This document shows positions 56,486 to 64,000 of a stretch of DNA of 64,000 nucleotides, in pieces (the first letter of the stretch is position 1; each line of letters opens with the position of its first letter). The notes under the pieces were generated by a model that was given only the letters and a program-made list of their open reading frames with translations, ran no database searches and was not told the DNA's origin. Position numbers and translations under genes: made by a program. Origin of the DNA: Bryopsis sp. KO-2023 (lineage: Eukaryota; Chlorophyta; Ulvophyceae; Bryopsidales; Bryopsidaceae); assembly GCA_030272585.1 (NCBI GenBank), contig BSYQ01000006.1:67001-131000 (forward strand). Direction: 5' to 3'.

Positions 56486-58267
56486 CTTTCTTAAGTTCTG
56501 CAGAACACTCTCTTGAGCCCTTGGCACTTTGGAGTCGGTTCCATCCGTCTTCAGAAATTCACCGATCGAGGGGTTGCCTACAGTTGAGACATCCTCGTAG
56601 TCATCTCCGTCATATTCACAGGCAGCCCACCCCGCGATACTTCTAAATTTGTGCACCCTGGCGCTCTCCAATACATCCATGTCGCTGTGCACGCTGAGAC
56701 TTTTGGAAAAACCAACAACACTTAATCGTCGAAGCCTGCTGGAAAGCTCCCCCATTCTGGGGCGGTCTTTCGGATTTGTCGCCCAGCAGCTCAGGATTAT
56801 GCATTTCAACTCTTCTGGCCAGGAATTCGGGATTGGTGGTCGAAAGCCTTCCAAAACGGCTGCAGAATAATTTTTTATGTTTGAAATGGAAGCATCCGGG
56901 GCAACGAAAGCGAGCATCGTTGTTCGTCGGATGATCTCAAAGAGAACGACCGCCAGGGAGAACACATCGGACATTTGACTGGGGGGCTCTCCACTCAAGA
57001 CTTCTGGCGCAGCGTGTAATAAAGAAAAGGAATCACGATTTGAACAACGGGACGAATCAAGTGCCATCATCCTATCTAGCTGCAACAAAACTTTTGGTTC
57101 GTCAGTCTCCAGCTTTGAAAAGCAAAACGACTGACATTCGTCACGCATGTCGAAACAAACAGACAAACATCTTGACCCATAGTATTTCAAAACCTGACGT
57201 TTTTGGAACCTCTATCACTGAACCCCTTTTGGAAAGATAACAGCCATTTAGAAAACCCACCTGCGTTATATGATTCCTGAAAACAATCCCATTTGTACAT
57301 CTGTCAGCTAAAACTGGAGACTTTGACTCCAGCCTACTTGGAATCCGGAGCTTGGCAATTGTTTTCCCAGCAGCATTCGTTGCCAAAAATATATTGTACA
57401 TGGTAACACCACCATGGAAAAACTTGGAACCTTGTCGAGAGTTGTGCAAGTAAGAAAGCGCTCCAGACACCTGTAGGTACAGAAGAGACGATGGCATGAT
57501 CAAATGTAGGGGGAAAACCAATTTCAAAAATTGACAAGTTTTTTCGTTCTAATCTTTTGAATGGATTAGAAATCCAATCTGGAGCAACAGATGTTTTGTT
57601 TAAATTATTGCACATTGTGAAGTATCTGTGTAAGGTTGTAACAATGCACTAAAACAGACATCTTTCAGGCAAATTGGTTCATTCAACTGGAACACACAAA
57701 ACTTAGAGGGCTACATCTACAGTTAGACTTTGCTCGATGGTAGTTCTGACTTCTTTTCTCTTAGAATCGCCTGGAAAGGGGGTTTTCATCAGATATGTCC
57801 ACCTGAGCCATCCAGCGCAACGCATCGCGGTCTCGATACAGTTTCTTTTCGGGAGCTTGCATTTGGGTTTCCACCAAAGAATGCAGGCCGCCTCTGTTCA
57901 TGAACTCCTCGACGGTGTACCAACTAAAGTAATCCTCCCCTTCGTAATCGAAGCACCCAACCCCTAGCCAATCGACGATATGAGGGTGCTTGATCCTTTG
58001 CCTTTTCTTGCCACGTTCTACGACACGTTCCAGGCGCTTCAGATCACAGAAATCTCTCGCCTTCCTAATTTTGACCACCACACCCTTGGGGCCGTCCTCG
58101 GCGTCGTAACACGCAGGAACGACCAGCTTTCCATTCGAAAGCCCTTGTTCAGGGGAAAGAAAGTCCAGATCGTCGGGGTCTACGAAAAAATCACCACACA
58201 GCTCCTGTAGGCTGTCGCCGCCATCTTCTGAGTGCATATCCGCAGGGGCGGCGGCGGCGGCTGCCAT
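56405..58267 (-). CDS. Protein pseudokinase with a retroelement-derived C-terminus
   Basis: Exons 58267-57803, 57470-57261 and 57079-56405 give 449 aa. The N-terminus is an Ala run and an acidic stretch. The kinase N-lobe has a VVVKI lysine (Lys66) but no clear glycine loop. The C-lobe has AAPEVLSG, SDVFSLAVVLFEI and CWATNPKDRPRM, matching the APE motif and helices F and H of the Tyr-kinase-like group. The catalytic HRD is replaced by HGG (174-176), as in guanylyl-cyclase-type pseudokinase domains, and no DFG is recognisable, so catalytic activity is unlikely. A binding or scaffold role is inferred. The last 26 residues (from FMEKTGSK) and the stop come from repeat B2 of the retroelement, so the native C-terminus is lost. 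Confidence 0.8.
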
Positions 58268-58946
58268 TCCTGACAGAAATTGCTCAAGCTGTCCGGCGGT
58301 GTATGTCTGTCAGTTGCCCTTCCTATCTCTGACATGCCCCCCGAACAAGGAGAGAATGCCTTGGCGCATTTTTTTCACGACACCCTCCGTCACATCAACC
58401 CATGTTGCTTTTTCTTGTCAGGGAGCATCTTTGGGAAGTGACAAATCATTGAAATCAATTTGTCAAGCGGTGGGGGGGGGGGCGGTTGGTTCTGTAAGTT
58501 TCGGATGGCGGCATCTTCGCTAAAATGCAGTAACCGCGTGTCACAATCGCGTACAGCCTGTTGTTTTTTTCCGATGAGTGCATCCATCCTCAGTATTGGC
58601 ATGCATTGACTGTTTTCTTTTGTCAAAAAACTGGAGTTCAACTCTTTCTGAGTTGAAGAAGCAAACACACAAAAACAACAAAATGCAAAAGAAACCAAAG
58701 AAACGAAGCCTGATCACGTGCTCGCCCCCCACGTGTGACATCCGCCATGCTGGGACAGACTGTGGACGGATTCACTAACAAAATCGTTGATTGCGCCACT
58801 CGACATGAATTTTTGCCAGCATCACAAGAAAGCTGTTTTTCCTGCAAAGAGCAACGCAACGATCGTGGTGGTAGCTTATTGCGACGAATAAGGTCGCCAC
58901 CTCATAACCTATCGATTGAAACTCGAAACGACGAAGTTACTGCAGG
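58268..58946. promoter_or_regulatory. Divergent promoter region between pseudokinase and VPS35
   Basis: These 679 bases separate two start codons on opposite strands. A G run lies at about 58472-58482. Short frames are open on both strands but have no protein features. Confidence 0.35.
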
Positions 58947-61900
58947 ATGGTGAGAAATCTAGATCCAGAGGACGCGGGTTTCTGATGGGTTGCTGGTTGA
59001 CGTTTCTTTGGATTCGCTTCGTGAGACTATTGCTGCTTCACCCATTGTATATACGTAGGCGGAAAAGAGCGGCTTTCCTTCGCCACACGACCAAGATCGC
59101 ATCTTGGAGGAGGCGAGGAAGTCAGTAAAAAAAGCTGCCTTTTACATGAAAAAGGCCCTGGTATGTTTCTTCCAGTCCAAATAGGAACACCACAGAAAAA
59201 ATTCCCTTAGCTTTTTCTCTATCTGATTTCCCCACTCTTTAGGGAAGAATTGAACCCTCCATTCCCAGTCCCCTCAATGAAGGCGATTAGACAAATGAAG
59301 AGGTCTGCATTGCAGTCTGAGAAATTTTGAAATTCTACAAGTAGTGTAGACCGGTACCAATGGCCATTCAAAACCTGGCCTTCAGAATATAATTTAGAAA
59401 AAACCCCACAATATTCAGGTTGCCCTAGTAAATCTGGAATTTGTTTCATATGTTCACAGCGTTCCCCATGTCCACACATCAACAAAATTCACACTCAATC
59501 CTATCATTTCCCATCCATCCATAATGCATTTATGAGGCTACAAAGTCTCGGCTTATTGCGAGCTTTGAAACTATCCTGTCAAAGGTGGCCCCAGGTTGAG
59601 CCCATTTTGGCAAAGGGTTTTATAGTAAGGATCTATTTGAATTGTGGTATTGAATTTGGACAGGATGAAGACAACATGAGGGAAGGCTTGCGAAATGCCA
59701 GGGATGTTTTGGGGGAACTCAGATCATCTCAATTGAACCCTCAAAAGTACTACGAAATGTACATGCAAGTCTTTGACGAGCTCACTCATTTGAGGGTAAA
59801 CTTCAACAATCTGTTACAATTGGTTCAATGACAGAAATGCAATAAATGGAGTTTTTTCAACAGGTTTTATTGTTTAAAAAATAGTAATGTGAATTCAATT
59901 AAGAAAGAAAGCAAGCACTTGTTTCCATGAGTGATGTGAAATGTCGACCTTTGAAAATCCTTTGGTGAAATTTTGATTTTTGTTAGTAGGCTTCTTTGTA
60001 TTTTCGGAGCAGGATTTTTTTTGGGGGGAACTATGTTGTGGTGCAAGTCAAGGCCAATCTATTATTTGGGGGGGGGGGGGGGTAGTAGAAAAAATTGTTT
60101 GCTCGTATGGCAGACATACAATCGCTGAAGAGTGAGTGGGAAGACAATAACAGTGAGTGTCGAATCAGCTTAATTATCTTTAGAGTGGTAGGACTAGACT
60201 ACTCAATGTTGGTGCATATAGGTGTTCATCAGCGAAGAACAGCGACGAGGAAAAGCATTCAGCGAGCTATATGAATTGGTTCAGCACGCTGGAAATGTCC
60301 TTCCTCGATTGTGAGCATTCCCTCTGCTGATTTTGCATTTTGTGAATTTATCGTCCTCTTTTTTTCCTTAAATCCAGCCCTAATCAAGAAAACAAGTAGA
60401 CTTTTTGCTCCCCTTTCCTATTTTTGTGCGAAGGGTTTGCGTTCACATATGTTTTCTTGTCCGTACAACTATAAACAGCTTCTATGTTTGGCGAATTTTT
60501 TTATTTTTTTTCCAAGTTTTTGAATTTTTCCTTGTTTTGCCATTGGGTGCAGGTACTTGATGTGCACAGTGGGGTGTGAGTACATCAAAGCAAAAGAAGC
60601 CAATCCAAGGGATACCCTCAAAGACTTGGTTGAACTCTGCAAAGGAGTTCAGCATCCCACCAGGGGGCTGTTCCTAAGGAGCTATCTTTGCCAGGTCAGT
60701 ACTCAGACCAAAAAAGAAATTCCTATCAAAAAGCAAAAATCATTTTTGAAATATCGCTGCACACCTTAAATTAGTTGCACGTTCAGGAATTGAAACTTCT
60801 GAAAATTGAATATTTTTCAGAGTCCAGAAATCAAATGAAAGCCTGCAACAGTTCAGATTACTTTTTTCTTTTTCTCGCAGTATTCTTGATTTATGTATTT
60901 GGTTTTCAAAGCAGTCAAATCGATCGGGCAAAGTTGCACCAGGCGTTTTTATTCTTGTGTTTCTATTTTTCGCCACCAGGTTTCGAGGGGATTGCTGCCA
61001 GATGTGGGCTCTGAGTACGAAGGGGAGGGTGGAAACATACATGATGCCATCGATTTCTTGCTGTCCAACTTCATCGAAATGAACAAGCTCTGGGTAAGGC
61101 CTTTTTTTCCATCAAGAAAGCAAACGCTCTTTTGTTTCGTTCAAGAATGCTGAAGATCGATATTAATTTCAAACTTTCATTTTCGGGTTTTTTTCTTTCT
61201 TATTATGGAAAAGGGGAAATCGAAACAACAGAAACAAGAGTAGTCAAATCCAGTGTTAACCCACAGTTAATCGTCGACAATGAGTCTTGTTAGTTCAATG
61301 GGTATACATTCTCCAGTTCTAGTGTCCTCTGCGTTTTTTCTGAGGAGAAGGCGTGGCACATATGAACTGATGGACAAGGTCTGAAAAACATGTTCTGAGT
61401 TATTCAGGTACGCATGCAATATCAAGGCAGCAAATTCGACCTCGAGAAGAGGGAGGAAGAGCGACGAATGTTGCAAGATTTGGTTGGAAAGAATTTAACC
61501 TTTCTGAGTCAACTGGATGGACTGGATTTCAACCTCTACTCCGGCACTGTGCTGAAGGGGGTATGTTCCGGTCAATTATATTTTCATAATCAATACGTAT
61601 ATATCCAGCTGGTTCAAAATTGCAATCACTCTTTTGACCGACTAGTGCAGGGCTGGTCCGAACAGATCATTTGGCATTGGATTTGCGCACATACAGCAGA
61701 AAATCGACGGGAAAATGTAGTATTTTCTTTGGGGGGTAGATTTTTTAATTCAAGGTGAAGTTTTGAAGGGAGGATTGACTGCCAGGGCAATACTAATCTT
61801 GTGTTTTGATGTGATTCAAAACACAGGTTCTGGACCAAATCGTAAGTTGCGAGGATGTGATTGCTCAGCAGTACTTGATGCAATGCATAATTCAGTGCTT

Positions 61901-64000
61901 TCCAGACGAGTTTCATTTGGGGACTTTGGACGACGTGTTGAGCGCCTTGCCAAAATTGAAGGATGGAGTCAAAGTTCATCTGATTATGTCTGGCCTGATG
62001 GACAGGTAGAGATAAATTTGCTGGTTGACATAATGAAAAATCCAATGAACAAATCACACTTGCTTGAAAGTTTTTTCCTTTGTGCTGGATGATTTTTTTC
62101 TTCTTCTTTGCTTTGGCTATATCATTTTTGCGGATGTCTGATCCATCCAAAAAATGGAACTGTTCTGTGAAGGATAGAGAGACAACTTATGAAGTTGTAC
62201 CAAAATTTGGGGGATTCTGTGTATTTTCAGGCTTGCATTGTATGCGGAAAATCGACCAGATGCTGTCCAAAAATCAAACGCATTCTCCAGACTCCAGGAG
62301 ACATGCGCAAAGGTCAACCATTGAGAATGATAATTAGTTTCATTTGATTCGAAACAAATTGATGTGCTTCACATTATTACTATTTCACAAAAAACGGAGC
62401 ATTCGTAAAGCTCCCTAATGAAGCCATACACCATCTGCAACCTTGTTTTATGGATAGGTTTGTTTAGTCGTTTGACATAAATTTGTTTTGGACCTGTGTT
62501 AAGAGCAAAAATTCAATATCTTTTACGGTTGGATTGAATGTTCATGGTTTTTTTGGAGTCTTGCCTCAATGCAACTATTGAAATAATTGTAGGTCATCAG
62601 GGAGCACGCCAGCATGCATGCCCAGGAAGTGATCGATATGTATAAAGCTATGCTGCATTTCACGGGCAACGTTTATTCAGACAGGCTGGACTACGTTAAT
62701 GAAATTCTTGGAGAGTGTTACAAGGTAGGAAAAAAATTCCTCTGCTTTGAGACATGAATTATTTATTTTTGTGATTTTTTTTTTGGGGGGGGGGGTATCG
62801 TATCGTGTTGCTTTTAACTTTTGACTTTCTTTAGATATGTTTTGAATTTTTTTTGGAAAATGGACCAAATGGTGCTTAGATATATCTGTTGGCTTGTCAA
62901 ATGGGTGATTTGATAACATCAGAAGTACACTGGTTTTTGGGATTGTTTAAAAATCCTAGTGTTTTGTCTTTGATTTTGTACAATTTTTTTTTGTGCTGTT
63001 CATTCCTACAAGTGGCTGAGTGAAAAAAAAAAAGAAAATTAAACTGTATTTTTTTTTTTTTGTGTATCACTTTTTGTTGATTTATATTTGAAGGCTTTGT
63101 CGGAGCGTCCGAGCATGTCCGATCAAAAATCCGAGACTAGTCTTGTCAACTTGCTTTCTTCTCCACTTTCACAGTAAGAATACCCAGTTGGAGAAAAAAA
63201 ACCACAGTAGGCAAAGCTGCCCCCTTGACATATTCAGTTTGCAGTCATTCCTCCAATCAATCCCGTTTTTTCCTTCAGGAAGGTTATGTTTATTGCTGTG
63301 TTCGAAGATGGAGTTTCAGTTCAATGATTGTTTCTTGCGCTTGATTGCGTTTTTTGGTTTATGTTTCATTTGTGCGTGTGTATGTGTAGGTACGATGTTA
63401 TCCATGTGCTTTGCCTGGATAGCTATCCTCGATTGATGGACCTACTGAAAGTTCGAAAAAGGAAAGACATGGCTGTCAAAATCGTCCAAGCAGTGGTTGA
63501 CGGAGGATTCACTGTGGACAGTTTTGAGAATGTGGAGCGGCTGCTGACTTTCATTGGTCCCCTCATGAAGGATGTCAATGGCTTCCAAGAGGAACAAGAG
63601 GAAGAGGTGACTAATCATTGGTTGGAAAGGGGTGCACCGCGGGCAAATTTGAGAGAAGATTAAATCCTCTAAATAGTGAAAAAAAGAAACTCAAGAAATT
63701 GAAAAATCAAGCACCGGGAATTTGGCACCAGACTGCCCTCTTCTTGAATATACTTGTTACAATGCTGAATTCAAAGAGAAAGTAATGAAAATTTTCATTT
63801 AGGGGGGGGTTCCTCCTTTTTCCTCCTTGTTTTTCTTTTTTTCAATTTTAAATATGAGTTTTTCTGAAGCAGGATATTGCCGATGAGCAAGGAATGGTTG
63901 CTCGAGTGGTTCAATTCTTGTGGTCAGAAAACCCTGCGGAGCAATTCAAAATTCTGCAGAATGTTGGCCAGCATCTGGAAGAGGGTGAATTTGCCAGAAT
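58947..64000 (+). CDS. VPS35: Vacuolar protein sorting-associated protein 35 (retromer), 3' end outside window
   Basis: Exons 58947-58949, 59059-59160, 59664-59795, 60222-60310, 60553-60694, 60980-61093, 61408-61560, 61827-62005, 62231-62312, 62593-62724, 63094-63173, 63390-63606 and 63873 to beyond 64000 cover about 517 residues of a protein usually near 790. VPS35 is the alpha-solenoid core of retromer, which recycles cargo from endosomes. Recognisable family blocks are [27 protein letters not shown] (binds VPS26), [50 protein letters not shown] and [19 protein letters not shown]. The modelled first exon is only the ATG, followed at once by a GTGAGA donor; frame and an upstream stop force this. 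The exon at 63094 carries a small Ser-rich insert. Confidence 0.92.

Overview
The window is nuclear DNA of a microbial eukaryote, most likely a green (Viridiplantae) alga. Genes carry many short GT-AG introns with T-rich acceptors. One gene starts with a plastid-targeting-like leader fused to a starch-binding domain and a PP2C phosphatase. A plant-type sphingoid-base/lipid kinase, an aromatic-ring-hydroxylase-type FAD monooxygenase and a secreted beta-1,3-glucanase fit an alga. A sodium:neurotransmitter-type symporter, absent from land plants, fits a unicellular lineage. The lineage is inferred from gene content only. No tRNA, rRNA or CRISPR was seen.

Layout: a 7-exon Na+-coupled symporter (+, 383-3632) converges on an 8-exon lipid kinase (-, 5923-8465). 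That kinase shares a 282-bp divergent promoter region with a CBM20-PP2C phosphatase (+, 8748-12423). A GH81 glucanase (+, 15350-18160) ends in a metallothionein-like tail. Two tandem minus-strand genes (19047-22761) encode related four-helix membrane proteins with an eight-cysteine loop. The second is divergent with a fatty-acid-hydroxylase-superfamily gene (+, 23131-24579). eIF5B (+, 25787-34504) has a very long repetitive N-terminus. A 980-bp hAT-like non-autonomous transposon (35302-36281) lies upstream of a sulfotransferase (+, 36797-38653). A 4-kb gene-free pyrimidine-rich stretch precedes an unrecognised disordered protein (-, 42848-43813). Next are an FAD monooxygenase (+, 45487-47861) and a six-exon secreted cysteine-rich protein (+, 50266-51190).

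A structurally intact tyrosine-recombinase retrotransposon (51927-56485) follows. It has split direct repeats (A1, genes, B1, A2, B2) and Gag-like, RT-RNase H and recombinase frames. Its right end forms the last 26 codons of a neighbouring pseudokinase gene (-, 56405-58267). VPS35 (+, from 58947) diverges from that gene and runs off the window.

The host genes do not form one pathway. The points that look new are the glucanase/metallothionein fusion, the tandem 8-Cys four-helix family, the exon-modular secreted cysteine-rich protein, and the retroelement/pseudokinase chimera. Gene models were spliced by eye. In every multi-exon model the exon lengths sum to a whole number of codons, but no transcript evidence was available.
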